DNA of 64,000 nt from Gonapodya prolifera JEL478 (Eukaryota > Monoblepharomycota > Monoblepharidomycetes > Monoblepharidales > Gonapodyaceae), in NCBI GenBank assembly GCA_001574975.1, contig KQ965741.1, positions 1 to 64,000 on the forward strand, given 5' to 3'. Positions 22,346-36,803 of the stretch are shown piece by piece (the first letter of the stretch is position 1; each line of letters begins with the position of its first letter). A program made the translations under genes and the position numbers. The notes beneath the pieces were generated by a model. It worked only from the letters and a program-made list of their open reading frames with translations, made no database searches and was not told where the DNA came from.

Positions 22346-23019
22346 TTTAATGAGAACATTGTAATTTATAAATCGACTTTCTGTGGTGTATCCAAACAAC
22401 GGCACCAGCAAACGGGTTGTTCGTTCCCACCTCCCAAGCCCATCCATCACATCATCCTTCCACACACAGCCCCGCACAAGATGGTGGAGCACATCGGGAA
22501 GACGAAAAAGGTGTGTCGCATGGTGTCAGTCGTGTTCATGGGACGGGTTGGTTGTGCAGAGAGTCAACACTACGCGGAGCGGCGAGCCAGCCGTTAAAGA
22601 ATAGTCTCTCCTTCATATCTTTCAATTCTAGTAAAAATGGTGTCTCCTTCACATCTTTTACATCCAGAAAATAATTGCGAAACCAAAAATTTGACTAAGG
22701 CCACAGCTTTACTTGATCGCCGCGAAATTGAGCCGCTAACCCATCGCATCGCATTTCCAACCACACAGCACCGATCACGTGTGTGCGAGAGCGGAATCAC
22801 GTGCAGGCTGACAAATCAGAGCGAACAGCGGGAATTGCGTGAGTGTAGCGACGCGCGGTGGGTTGCGACGCGTGGCGGGGGGAGTCCATGGGATGTGGAA
22901 CGTCACGTGTGTCCAGACTTTGACTCTTCTACACGTAATTCCTTTTGCTAGAATCAGGACATACCCTATCGCCTCCTGGACCTTCCACTCCCCCGCGACT
23001 CCAATCCACACACTTACCC
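22346..23019. other. intergenic
   Basis: This holds a small imperfect direct duplication (GTCTCCTTCA...ATCTTT, around 22600 and 22640). It contains no gene that I can support. Its right end is the promoter of the membrane protein starting at 23020. Confidence 0.35.
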
Positions 23020-24772
23020 ATGTCCGCCTCCGCCACCTCCGCCACGCCACGCCACACGCGACTCAGCCACTCCAGGTCCGCGGGGTTCATGTCGCAGCCG
23101 CTGCGGACGCAGGTCTCGGTCGACTCCGTCGCGCCATACGCGCACTCGCCCACAGTCGCCACCGCCAACGCACAGGCCACCTCCGTCACCCGCAGCAGAT
23201 CGCTCCACGCGGCCACAGCACACGCGCACGCACTTCCCGTCCTCGCTGATCTGCTTCCTGCCGCCGCCGCACCAACCCCCGCCGCACGCACGCTCTCCCC
23301 GCCGCGCCGCGTTCCGCCTTCACCCTTGCGCACGCTCCCGTCTCTCCCCGCATACCGCCCGCCGTCTCCAACTCCCACCGCAATCTCGCTCTCGGACTTC
23401 CCGCGCATCGCGCCGCCGTCCCGCCCGCGCTCTCCAACGCTACACCACCACGAATCCGACGAGACACTTGCTGACGACATCTCCCCCACGTCGCCCAACT
23501 CGCCCTCCAAACCCCTCCTCCGCTCCACCCCTTCCCTCCCACGCCCAACTGCATCCACGTACACGCCCTCCCTCCCGCGCCAACATCACCGCTCCCTCTC
23601 CCGCCACCACAAGCGCCGGGCATGCCTCCCTCCACGCCCCTTCTGCTGCTGCCCCTCGTCCCGCCGCTGCCTCTTCGATCCCCTCCTGCTCATCTCCGTC
23701 CTGGTCCTACTCGTCGCCGCGCTCGCCGTCGCAGCATACCTGTGCTTCCCACGCATCCCGTCCGCTACCTTCCAGTCGACCGCGGTCTCGTCCTTCGCCA
23801 TCAGGTCCTCGAACGAGAACTCGCCCGCGGCCAGGACAGCTGCGGATGTCGTGTCGCAGTGGGTCGCAGGAGTCGCCGGTGCCGGTGGGGGTGGGAGCTC
23901 TACCTCGGGCTCAGGCACAGGCACAAACACGACCCAGCCCTCAATCATCTCCCAACTCGCCCGCCTTGTCACGCTCGGCGGGCCGTACACCATCTCGGCA
24001 AACATCTCCATCGGCATGCTCGTCAACAGCTCAAACCTTGTAGACTGGGGAGTCGACTGGGTTGACGTCACGGTGAGTTTTATTTGGCGGTGGTGCAGGT
24101 GGGTTTGCTTGCACTTTGAGGTGGAAGTGGCCGGACATTTCGCAGCGGGTTTGCAATGTGCGGTATACACACAAAGGGCGCTACATGCCTTGAAAGATCA
24201 GGACCGACACTACATATGCTCTTTTTGTGATCGGCTCAGCCCCATTCCCGACCCAACGTGCTCCGGTTCGGGCCCAGTGTCGATCAAAGCTCGTGTCTAG
24301 TCTCCTTCCCGCCTCTTTTTCTGTTCCCTCTCTATTCCTTCCTTTCACACACTAACCCCCACCTCCAACTCACCACCCCACCCAGCTCTCCTACCCCCTC
24401 CCAACCACCCCCCTCGCCCACGGGCGCTCCCCCTTCTTCGTCCTCTCCCGCCTCTCCTCGACACCCTTCTCCATCCCGCTCTCGCTCTCCCGCTCCACGC
24501 CGTCCCTCCTCACGGACCCCGCCGTCGTGGCCGCCGCGGGTGCGTGCGGGGTCGCGCTTCCAGGCTCGTCTGCGTCCCAAGCGGGGGTGGGAAAGGAACA
24601 GAGGGACGAAATCGCAGCGGCACAGCCAGCTCCCGACACACGCCAGCTAAGGCTTTGGTATGTCGCAAAGGTGGAACCCACGCTGCTCGCCATGGTGCGC
24701 TGGACGGGCGTGAGCTGGGCGCCGGAAGTCAGCGGTGAGGTCGTGGTGGAGTGTCCGGTGGGGGCCTTGTAG
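23020..24772 (+). CDS. single-pass membrane protein with disordered N-terminus and LEA-2-like lumenal domain
   Basis: The first ATG in frame is at 23020 (MSASATSATPRHTRLSH). About 210 residues of Ser/Pro/Arg-rich disordered sequence follow. Then come a basic/Cys stretch (RRACLPPRPFCCC) and one strong TM helix (LLLISVLVLLVAALAVAAYL). The distal domain contains TISANISIGMLVNSSNLV and DWVDVTLSYPLPTTPLA. A 313-bp intron (24073-24385) joins in phase, giving about 479 residues ending VVVECPVGAL. TM followed by a beta-rich domain with NISIGMLVNSSN resembles LEA-2/NDR1-type proteins known at plant and fungal membranes. That family assignment is an inference from layout. It is probably type II, with a cytosolic N-terminus. 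Confidence 0.65.
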
Positions 24773-25282
24773 GGTGGTTGCTTGGGGGTTGGGAGGGGGT
24801 TCCGTGGAACGTGAATGGAAGGTCCGCCGTGCACTTCAGCAGGAATTATGTTTCACACACACATATTTCTCCTTTTTGTTCTTTTCTTGCTTTGCACATT
24901 CCCACTACTACCGCGCGCGGTTTTGAGCAGAACACAATACTACTCACACTTCACTGTATAGCCTAGCACACAAAGTAGCAGTTTCACATCATTGTATTCA
25001 TATCACACTGTGTTAATCCTACTCGCCGTCCTGCTCCTGCTCTTACTCCTTCTCACAGGAGACTCTGATTCTAAGTCCGAAAGTGCCTCTTCCAGGCGCG
25101 CAACCACCGCGTGTACAATTGACCAGATGACCAAGCAAGCAAAACACTACTAAATGTACATGAATGCAAATGACGCAGTGGAATCAAGGGTATCCAACAA
25201 AGAAAGACAGGTATCATCACGTTCCCTACACAACCAAAAAAAGTGAAGCAATGGCACCACACACAACCCCTTCGCACCACTA
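24773..25282. other. convergent intergenic region
   Basis: This lies between two stop codons (plus-strand membrane protein and minus-strand Csf1/BLTP1) and should hold both 3' untranslated regions. If the last BLTP1 donor is used, a short terminal exon would lie near 25200-25230. Confidence 0.4.
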
Positions 25283-28200
25283 TTAACTCACCGTTACCCT
25301 CCCCAACACAACCGACCCCGAACTCCCCTCGGCCTGACTCCCGGCAGCCACATTCTTCCACACCCATACAGCGCCATCCACGGCAGACGCCGCAGTCTCT
25401 GTTACGGTTGTAAAGATGAAGCTCGGAACAGCCTCCTTGGTTCCCGCAAGCCACTCGAGCCACTCCTTGGGCGTCGCTTCCCCCGTCACTTGTAGGTGAG
25501 GGTAGAACTCCACAGGGCCTGTGGCTACAAAGTCGATGCCGTGCGCGGACGAAGACGAGGACTTGGCGGCCGCGGGAGGAGCGTGAGGGTCGATGCCATC
25601 CGAGCCCGGTTTCGACGAAGGGTCGGGTTTGGAGGCCGTGGTTTCGCCGCCAAGCGTGTCGTCTTTGGGGCGTTGGAATTTTTCGGGTGATTTCCCGGGC
25701 GTGGCGCGGGTAGGTGACGCGAGCTTGTCGCCTTTGGCCTTGGCTGCGTCCTGTGCACCCTCGTCGGGCTTGGGCTTGTCCTGAGTCCCGTAGGCAACCC
25801 CAATCTCCTTCAACTCCATGGCTTTTGCGTACAATTGGCCCAAACTGATGAGGTAGCGGTACAGCGAAAAGTTGAGCGCAACATCGATGGGAGCTGAAAA
25901 GTTGGCCCGAAGCGAGTACTCGACCCGACGCCGCTCTACCTTCCGGACAAACCCTTCGAAGTCCACGGTCGATTTAGGAACAACAAGGATGTTCTTCTTG
26001 CTGAAGCTCTCGATATGGTCGAACCACTGCTGGGGGGTCCAGCTACGCTCTTCAGCAGGACTGATGGCCTTACCGACTGCACGCTGCAATGACACAGTTC
26101 CCGCACCCAAGTGCGTACTCTGCGAGTAGTTCTCGTAGGTGGGAACAGGGACGTCCATGTTCACGAGGATCTGGGCAGCCTTTATTCCGATATGAACACC
26201 GTCTGAATCCCGGAACGTGTACTTGAAGAAAGTGAAGCTGGCGTTCGCGACTTGCAAGTCCACTTTCCCAATCATCTTGTCCAAAGGAACCCCGCGCCAC
26301 AACGCACGCTTTCTGAGCGCAGTACGAGCCTCGTCTGTTAATGTCGGAGACGCGGGTTCCGCGATTTGGAATCCGTGCGACTCCGAAAGACCGGATGTCG
26401 TGCGAGAGTCGCTGAACAATGATCGTGCGTACCCTTCCTTCTCTTCTGCCACAACTCGAAGACGCTGATGAACGTGCATCATGGTTGGTATTGACCTCTG
26501 CGACATGATTCCGCGCGCCATTTCCAACAAGACTGTCAACGTAACATGAAGCGTGCGTGGATATGCCGAAGACGGTGAGAGTCCATCTGACACACGCATA
26601 ACTAATGGTCCGACTTCGGCAAGTAATATGCGCTCGTATTGATACTCCATATTGGACGAGAGCGACGCGATACTTAAGTCGACTCTCACGCTGTCCAAAG
26701 GCGAAGACATTTGGGGCTGCGTTGTTGCATCCAGTAATCCCCCATGGAACGTGATATCATTGACAACCGAAGCTCCACTCAAGCGACCATCTGAGTCAAG
26801 GCTTAACGACGCAATTGACAAGTATAGCTCCCATCCTTCCCATCGTCCCATGCTTGCGACTCTAGAAACCTGATAATTTGTGCGTTTTAAAAGAAACTTG
26901 GTTTTCCCCACTGCTTGCCCTAAATCGGCAGTGATGGTGGCATATCCAAGGCTTCCAACCAAATGTAGAGATTGAGGAGATACCGAAGGCTTGATTACCT
27001 TCCTGAGGCTCGACAGAGAGCTATTGGAATCTGCTCGCGTCAAGCTCCCTCTTGATACACTTGGGGATGAAGCAGCAAACGAATTTACCCCCGACAACCA
27101 CGTCAATTGGAACACATAAAAATCGTGAAGGTGACGAATGTTGAAGTCCCCTGTGATGCCGGGCACGTGAAACTGAACCAAGGTATTAGCTTGGGGCGAG
27201 GACCGGTCGTGAAGTGTAACAGAGTTGAAGGAAATCGGGGCGATTTGGCCAGAAAAGCAATCCTCTGGAGAGAAAGCGTGACGAAGCCTCACAAGGACAC
27301 TGCCCAAGCGGCCCACAATAGCGACCGAAAGCTTCTCCTGGTGATCTCTGGTCAACGATACCAAGACACTCGACATATCCAGCATGAGAGATCCGATTGT
27401 CTTTGACACTGGCTGACAGCTAAGTTCGAGTTTGGTTTCCTCCAGCCTAAACATGATGGTAATAATGGAGTGCTGCCTGCGGAAGCTGTCTAATCGTTCG
27501 AATGTATCCAGTTGCTGTGAGGCGGTTATCAACTTGTTCTGCACTCCATTCAATGCCTCAGAAACCGACGTTTCGGAAGAAGAGCTCTGTCGTGACTGTG
27601 GACCGATTGTTGGTCGAACACTCAACCACAGTTCCTCGAAAAAGGTGACTATTGTGGAGTGCACAACATTCTCACTCTTATCGACGGAGATTTCAACGTG
27701 CATCCGACGGGAGTCTACCTCAAACACATTTTTGGCACCTTCTCCAATGGGGGTGGAGGAGCTCAGTCTAAGCTTCAATCCCGGGACCACAACCAAATGT
27801 GTAGCAACGTCTCCCGTGCGCCGAGACTCTGCTTTTAGATCGGGTATAGTGGCGCCCATTGTATTCCGGGGTCGGGACAAGGAATCACCTCTGAGTGCGG
27901 ATGTTGAGGACGATCGTTTAGTATGCATTCGAATTTTGCTTCCTGATCTGAATTCAAAGCGCGCTTCTGTTTGAAGCAGTACAATCTCAGAGGACGACGA
28001 CTCGTCGACTCTTGCAGGTGGTTGTCCGTGCCCGTGAGGCTCTGCAGTGCCCCCATTGTATTCCATTGTGCCAGGGAGGAAACCCAACACTTTATCACGC
28101 CCTTGCCTATAAAGCTCCGTAAGAGTATGCATGGATGTGCCCAAGGAAGAATCTAAATCGAGCTCAAATCCTGCTACGAACCCGTCCGCCCAAATAAAAG

Positions 28201-31200
28201 TCTGCTTCAATACTCCCTCCTTTTTTGTCAGCCTGAGCTCCCCCGAAATTTCTGGGAACAACATTCGGTTTGTCACTGGATGGGAGGCTGGCTGGAAATG
28301 TTTCTCATTCGTATGATCGAACTTTGGAACGAACTGGAAGCATAGCTCTTTCAAAACTCCTCGGCTGTTGTTTAGGCTTTCTGTTTCGAATCTCATGTTT
28401 TTTATCGAGAACAAGAACGCGCGCCGTCGATCCCGTTCGCGTGGGCGTGAGGGAGAGGTCAAAGAGTTTGGATCTTGTACTCCATCGAGAGGAATCGCCA
28501 CTCCTACACGCCCAACGTCAACAACAATTCTCCTTTGATCAAAAAGCGAAGTAGTTTTCATGCTCTTATACTGTGGAAGCTCCACATTTATGGACTTTAA
28601 TAGTTGCTGTGTGTTGTCCTGGAGTTTCCGCATTTCAACATTTCTCTGAATCTTGCGTCTTTCAAGCTCATTCGAGTAGAAGACCCAAAAGTCCGTCAGT
28701 TTTGCCAGGGCGATCGGGTGCATAACACTCAGAAGCTTCTCCAACGTCAAAATGAATTCTTCCTTGCTTTCGGCAGTACGTTTGGAAAGGGAAGAGTTCG
28801 CCACCGAAAAATTTTGAAAATTGAGGTCGGCGGAAATACGAGCAATTAGATGCGAAAGGCTGGAATTCTGAAGTGCTTGAATACTTTTCTCAGCTCCTCC
28901 TGCTTGTTGTGCAAAGTTTAATGATATCCCGCCCGCTGCAATACGCCATAAAAGAGGGGACCGATGCTGCATCCCTTTCCACGAAAAGTCAGTACGGTTC
29001 GTGGTAAATGCTTCCAGAACTTGAGAGTCAAAACTTAATAAGTTAGATGGACTCAAAGCACCAATCGACAGGCCGTTTAAAATGACTTTAAGGGTGAAGA
29101 TGATACCACTTCCTTGGTTTTGTGCTCCTGTCGTGTTTGGTAGTCGCGCGATTCGTCTTCTCGGAGAAAATATAAACGTCTCCAGGACATCATTCACTTC
29201 AGATCCAATCACCGATTGAGCCATTAGAAGCTGATCAATCATTCCAACATTCAACATGCTCTCGATACGGTCCAAGTGAACATAGGAGTCCACCTTGGTA
29301 TTACGAAGATCTGGATTTTGTCCAGTGTCATTCGAAAAAGTGGGAAATTTCAAATAACAGAACGCCGCAATTGCAGGGATGCGGAAACTCGACGAGTGCG
29401 TTAAAGGAGCACTTCTTCGAGTACTGTCAAAATTCTCTTTTGGCCTCGTCGCTAGCGTCACTTCTTGCTGTGCGATTTGGAACGAAAAATCGAGTTCCGA
29501 CCAAACAGAGCTAGGCGCAACTCGATGCCGTAGCTTTCCAGCCTTTGCGCGATCCCTTATGGTGTCCACAAACATCACCACATCGGAAACCACATAAGAA
29601 CACTCCAAAGTTTGAAGAAGATCTGATTGCAAAGTAAGCTGGGTGAGTCGTCCTTGTACGCTATAATCTCTTGTGTCCCAGGACACTGGGTTAACTTGAG
29701 TCAGCAATTCACTTGTCGCAGCGTCCACAGAAACGGAGGGGCCATCAAGCTCGCGCATCATTTCTTGGAACAAGAAATCATATTTGGGCACATTTTCGTC
29801 CTTCCACCTTTCCAGGAATGCGTAGAGATTCAAAACGCTTTTTGGCATACGAAGCAAAAGCGAGTTAACCACGTTAAGAATGCTAACCCGCTCAACTGGG
29901 CCGTCGGAAACCCGCAAGGACTTCCCAATGGGTTGAAATCGACTTATTGTAGCGAGAAGCATTCCTCCTGTAACTTCAGCCGCCACCAGTTCCTCCGATT
30001 CTGGGGTTCGATACAGCTTCTCCAACACCACAAATCTCATGTGAGAGAACTGACCGAAAGTGTTGTGGAATAACCTCTCGATTGTGGAAGGCTTGTCGTC
30101 CCTTTTGTAAGCCGTTTTGCCCCCTGTCACGCTCTTATCGCGTCCAAGCTGGAAATGCAAAGTTGTCGCAATAATGTTGTCGAAACCAAGATTGGCTTGG
30201 AGTGACTGCGACGAGGCACTTAAGACCAGGGAGTCCACCAAACCCACACCTTCAAAAATGATCCGCCCCTTGATGCCAAGGAATGAATTAATGGCATCCC
30301 CTTGGTTCGGGTCTGTAGAACGAGAACTTGCCCCAGTTGATGCTTTCTTCTCACTAACAGTTCGCAGGTTGAACCACCGGTAGACTCGCAGAGCATGCTT
30401 CCCGAATGCGAGAATGTTTGGGTTGAGGCTCAACATAATAGATGTCACTCGGGCGTTGCAAACCAGATTCAAGCAATCTGGCCCTATAAACGAGGACGGT
30501 ACTTCCTCGTTTGTTAAACCATTTATACTTTCCGGGGGCTTGCATCCGACCCTTGGTGGCTCTGACGCGAGAGATGCATTTTCCGATAAAAAGTCCTGCT
30601 TGAAGACGTCAGGCAGTGTCGTGTGCTGTTTTATGGCACGAACATCAAGTTTCACAGGTCCTACTTTGACGTGATTGGGCGGATCATCACTTTGCGAATC
30701 TACGACAGATAGTCCAAACTCTCCAACGCTGAAATTTGCGATGAGGTTGGAAAGAACTTTCAACCCAATATCGGATTGAGTCGCGTCTTCCAGTGGCGCT
30801 TTTTCAGTTCCGAAAATTTTCTTCAGCAGCGGTACATCCACCAGGGAGGTGATCTCCCAACTTCGCCACGCAGACCAACTGAGAGCAACTTTGGCGAGCA
30901 GTTGTTCTGGTCCAAGATCTGCAGCGTGCTGTGGCTCACACTTCTCAAGTAAGTTTCGACGGGAGTCCACTGACATATTGGCCCAGCAGAACCTGACATG
31001 GTGAAGAAGCTTCCAGTTAATATCCCTTTGAAAGACCCGATCACCGAGGCGCCACAGCGCTGACGGTTGGGTGAGGAAAGGTGGGTCCCCAGTAGTGCTG
31101 GACTGCTCTGCAATTGAGGCCAGCATACATTGAAGTCCTCTTGTTTGCTTCGAATGGAAATTGCGCGCAATTGCTTCAAGTTGCGCGAAGAACATACGCC

Positions 31201-34200
31201 AGCTATTGGCTGATCCGAAAACTATTTCCAAAGTCTGGTTGATGGTCGCCATGTTCACACCTTTGACTATCAATTCATTCTGAATGACAGGCTTGGTGTT
31301 GTTAAGGCCTCCATACCGATACAAATACTGTAGGGCATCGCAGAATACGTCCAAAACCACCGGAATACGCTCGAGGCGTTCTGAAATGATAAGTCGACGA
31401 TGTCCCTGCCGATGTAATTCCTGAGAAAGGCCAGTAATAACATCTTCTTCCGTGCTGTCAATGTACCACAAGCGTAGGTGTGCGAATTCAGCGGTGATTG
31501 CTCCATCAGCTTGGAGAGACTTGCTGTCATCCCCAGGGGAGTCAACGTCAAAGGTATTCGCGAGCCGAACATCGACGAATCCAACACTTAAATCCACCAG
31601 CGACAAGCGAGTGTTTGGGTGATAAGGAAATCCCTTGCTTCTATCGAAAGGATCGTCATCGAAGCTACGATCTTCAGGAAAGGTGACATCTTGGAGGAGA
31701 TGTATGGAAGCACCAGCTAGTTCAACACAAATCTCGGATGACAAAGGCTTCGCAAGTGCACTTTGGTGTGCTTCCAAGACCTCGCAATGGAGAGCATCAA
31801 TGTCTGTATCAACATTACGTTGCTACACCACAAACAAAGAAGCCGCAATTTTCAATCTCGACCCTGGAAACACATTGCAAAACAACTCACACGCAGATTT
31901 AAAACCTGAAGGAGTTCCTCCAGTACTTTTAAGCTTGCAGGTGTGAGCAAGACCTCTGTTGGCCGTGCGATCGAACAAGTAATCTTGGAGCCGCCAGAAG
32001 CTCTAGCCGACCCTCCGTCTGTTCTTGGAAACAAGGACTCCCTCAGACACCCTTGGAAATAAGGTTGTAAGTGATTTCCATCCTCTTGGAAGTCGAACAC
32101 CGGATCCTGGTTTCAACAAACATGCGGTAGTCACAGAGTCAGCAAGGACAATGGATGCGCCGGATGATATGGCATCCTTACCAGGGTTCTCCTAAACGTG
32201 GGTGTACCTTCGATAACAAAAATTGGGTGATTTAACACCGAACAAGAAGCATCGTAAGTGAATTGCCGTAGATACAATCCGTAGAGAAAGCCTTTTGGGG
32301 GGTTTTCGTATGGATCGTAACTTATAACGTTGCCTGCATGAAAGGCTGTCTATCCAGCACAATAAAAAGTCGATTATTCAATCATGTACGGACGTACCCT
32401 GCGCTTGCGATTCATTCCTGAAGTATCACACGTTAGTTCCTTAGTCCCAGTTATATGCCATTTCTTGTAACCACTCACAAACGGTCAACTTGCGAAAGGT
32501 CATCTTGCTGCACCCCAACTTTATGTAGATTAAGGTCAGACACACTTCTCCCAAACATAATGTTCGATTTTATGAGTGTCGGATGCGGGGCTGCATTCGA
32601 ATTCAAACGCTGTTAACCATACGTAGCTCCAAACTAGGAAACTTTTCAACTGACCAGTTGGAGGAGAAAACTTTGGTGCAAAATGGGTCTTAGCAGTTTG
32701 CGTATCCCCAGGGGCACGGCTGGCGTGATAAAGGTGGGCACACCTACGAGTTGGAGCGTCGTTCTCGCACAAGTGTGCACTTTGTCTCTCCTTCTGCAGT
32801 TGCAAATCAGGCCCCCCGTTCAGGGCGTTGACTTGAATCCCGCATTTCCAGCAACCGACTTCATACCAACGCCCATTGCCGGCCTGGGGAAGCAGAGAAG
32901 ATATAAGGGCGAAAGCATTGGGCATTAAAACACCTACATCAAAAAGTTCCTTAAGATCCGATACGAGAAGACGAACCAAAATTGAGGGCAGAACGACGTC
33001 AATTCTGGAGGAGTGTAATTCTGAGACAAGATTGTCAAACTGGAATTCCAACCCATCAGGCAATTCGAGTGATGTACACGTAGATGCTCCCCAAACTAGT
33101 ACTCGCATGGAGCTCAGCAGCATGTGAGCCGAAGTGAAGTCGGCAAACAATGGTCGGGTCACAATGATGTTTTCCTCGTCGGCGAAATGAAGAGCAAAAG
33201 CTTTTGCAAAGGCGACTACATGTGGTACAAACGACGGTTGCATTTCGCCTTGGATGGAAGTGACTCGAATCTGATAATCGACGGCGTAAACAAGGTTCTT
33301 TGGTTGTGGGCCAAACATTCGATGCGCATGCAAGAACAAATCTTCAACGAGGATGAGAGTTCGTCCAGGTTGAGGAAGGGCCGGAGGTCGAACTCCCGGC
33401 GACCTTTCATCGTCATCGTTATAAGTCCATGATATTGGACTACAGTTGGTGGTGATATCTGGTTTGATACAATGATCAATAGTGATCGCAAAATCGGTAA
33501 AAAATCGCACACACCCATGTACAAGTCGTTATTTCGTAAGTCCAAATAAAGTTCTCGAGTTCGGAGGGACGAAAACCGTTCACAAGAATATAGATTTTCA
33601 GGAAGCAAAACCATGCAATCCGAGAGTGTCAGCCCCAAGCGAACATCGAAGAAATTCTGGTCACCCCTCGCAAGTTCCTGGTACTTTTTTTGCTCGTCAG
33701 CACGACTCGGATCCGAGATGCGATCACGGTACTCGTCAACTGTGACAAACGATAACGTTGAACCAAAGTAATTCTCCTTTAAAATTAAGAGGTACGACGG
33801 AACGAAACCGAACAATTTCAAGGTTATACCATTTCCCTATGGACGATGTGACATAACATAAGCTCCGTTGATGTTGCGTGGCAAAAGCAGGAGACACACC
33901 TCTCCATTCATTACCAGTTCGTCAGTGCGATCGGCTTTGAATGAGCTCCAATAATTGTAAGTGCCCTCAAGCGCTAGTCTCTGCAACGTCATTACACGTC
34001 TATCATTAGGGTCAGTGAGATTTGAACCAATTGTTGTCGAAGCGGGGAATATAAAATCCCCCCAACCCTTTTCGATCTGCAGTCCCAAATGACCAATGAC
34101 CGTTAATTGGACCTTGACAAAAGGAAGACTTGATCCGCATCTTACAATAAGACTGAATGGAACGGTAAAGTGGGGTGGATTGAACTGGGATGAGGACAAT

Positions 34201-36803
34201 GTGACACCAACGTCCAACTCTCGACCACCGATCACCACATATGCTGCGAGGAGAGTTAAGCAGTTATTCTGATAGGCAAAAGTTTGCTTCTTCCCACCAA
34301 CTTACAGTTTTCGTTGGTGTCATTTGGTTGGTCGATGACATTACAGTCATTGACACAGAAAAAAATTCGGAAATTATCCAAAGTGAGATCGACAGCGTAG
34401 TCAGTTGGACAGAAAACCGACGCATCCACGATGCTATCGGAGTTCCAGTCAGCCACAAGATCTTGGAGAAGAGTAACGTGGTCACGGAGTAGGAACAATG
34501 TGGGATCTTCAAGGCGAATATTGCACTCCCAAGTACGCATATCGTTCCACTTTAAAGGCCCAGGCATGTTCAACTTAATCTGTACCAGAAAGTGCTGCTT
34601 ATGATAAGGCAAACTGTTGTCACAACTTGACATACCTCCGCTTTGGTGGTTGAGAGCAGCGACGCATAATTCAAGCTCGTGGTGATGTTGACGTTCACCA
34701 AATGGCAGTCGAGAGCACTGACATAACCAGTGTCCGTATTGACCATCGGAATAGTCCACGAGATGTACGAGTCTTGCTTGAACTTTACGTCGAGCCATCC
34801 ATAAGGTCGAGAAGCGGAGAGCGCTGGTACCTCAGCTCCTGATAGAAACTTGTAATACCGCCAATCTTTGCTTCCTTCACGTGTGGGTAAACGTAGAGTG
34901 GTGTTTCCTTCAAATTTAATGAGCCACTGCAATGCTAAATGGCGGCGTATTTCTCCTGGACGGAGATCTTGCGTCCTTTCGAGATCTCGATATGACGATG
35001 GAAAAAAGAAGCTTTGAATGGTAGCCCGTTGTCGATCTGTCCAGGGTCCGTAGTGTACTGATGCGTCTTTGAACACGAGTTCAACACCCCACTCGGGACT
35101 GAGATCTCCATTACCAAAGTCACCACCCCGAGAAGGCACGCCACCATCGGGTTGAATAGGGGAAGGACCTGAACATCATAAATATCAATCGAAAATTTGC
35201 TTTAAAGGTGCAATTTGTATCCGTCACTTGCCAGCAACGTCCACGTAGTATGTCATTTTCATCGTTTGTGCTTCCACTACAGTAGGAACTCTCGCATACT
35301 GCTCCAGGAACTTTTTCAAACGTTCACCCTCCGTTTCAAGTTTCTTGTACCGTGAGAGTCCCGCCCACGTTCCTCCGGTTTTCTTACCAGTGGAAGCAGG
35401 TCCCATTCCTCCAGTAGTTTCAAAAAGCGAAATACTCTCCAAAAATGACGTAATGCGAGACATCACACGGGTGTGCTTTCTTGGTCACCCAACAACAACT
35501 CTTGTCAATGAAAGGGATGCCAGACAAATTAAGGACATTGCTTACTCTTGCAATCGCCACCTCGCCGCTTGTGTCAAAAGAGGTTCTCTATGGTCGACGT
35601 TCGCCCGCATCTGCACTTTGGGTTTTGTGAAAGTTATGCTCAGACTTGTTTTGTAGTAATCATACTTCGAAACAGACTGCATATGCCCAAATATTTGATT
35701 GTCTTGCATGAATCGTCTTTCTGAGAGCATTGCACTTACTTCAACGGTGCGATAGACTCCATTTGCAGATGAAAATTGCATCACGCCAATTGATTGTAAA
35801 TCGGGATTTCCCAGCACTATGGCACCAGTGTTGCACTCGAAATCGAAGGGCAAAAGGGAGCGGAAGAAGCGGTCTTTGCTTGCTTTATCCAGCACCGGCT
35901 GGATCGGAGTCTCAACTTGATGTTTTTCAAGAACAGCGTTAACGGCGTTCTTTCCGGAGAACCCTTACCTGCCACCGCCTCTTCTCCGTTTCCTCTTTCA
36001 CCGTTCGAGGTGCCTCCGCTCGCCTTCTTGAGAACTTCTTCAAGATAATCATAGGCAGGGGACCTGTTGTATATAAACCACTCCAGCCCCTCTAGATATG
36101 CACCAAAGCGGCAAGGAAAATCTGTAGGTGAAATTGAAAAGCCCAATTAGCTTGTCCAGTGGCGCTTCGCAAAAGCAAACTTTGGCTTCCGGGTATTCGC
36201 CTTGTTGCTCGTACATCGCTTAGCAACACATAACCCACCGCCTCTTCCCCGTCGTGCCACGAATCGAAATTCACATATCCTCACCTTGGTCGTCTTCGTT
36301 TCCCGCAACCTTTCCAAGCCAGTGCCGAAACACCAGATACCCTCTAAATACATGGAAAGATTCGTTCCTCGACTGATATCGAACGTTTCTGAAGAAAATT
36401 TTTCCCGAAAGCGGGCTGAGAGAGAACGATTCTGTCGATGTCGATTGTGATAGTGAGTATCTCAATGATATTTGACTTCCAACATGCTCTTTTCGCCAAA
36501 TTTGAGTGGAACAACGATTGTTCAATCAGTAAACCGTTTCCAGTAAAGATGGCTTCTCCGTTTAAGCCCTTTCCATTTAAATTTGACTAAGATTCTCCCC
36601 CAGGGAACTGCTTCCCTTCTGCACCCACCAATTTCCACCATAGCGTTGTATCTCTTCCATGTATAGAGTCTAATTATTCGAGAAACGACCTGAGCGATGA
36701 TCCGGTTCATGTAGAATAGAATGAAAACGGCCACCAGCACAACGACCAGGCAATACACAAAGAAGGTCCACAGTGCGACCTCAGGATCTTGATGGAAGTT
36801 CAT
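25283..36803 (-). CDS. CSF1: bridge-like lipid transfer protein, Csf1/BLTP1 (Tweek) family
   Basis: The ATG at 36803 opens a lumenal stub and an N-terminal TM anchor (FFVYCLVVVLVAVFILFY), followed by the YTWKRYNAMVEIG segment. The next exons read SPLSGKIFFRNVRYQSRNES, then LVFRHWL, and GLEWFIYNRSPAYDYLEEVL. These are landmarks of fungal Csf1. The N-terminal half is split into many short exons (36.8-31.8 kb); the rest is one exon of about 6.5 kb (31777-25283). The C-terminal part contains VEFYPHLQVTGEATPKEWLE, also conserved. The known proteins form a long hydrophobic groove at ER contact sites and move lipids in bulk; yeast Csf1 supports GPI-anchor synthesis and cold growth. A GTGAGTTAA at the end is either the terminal codons or a donor to a tiny last exon. 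Confidence 0.9.
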
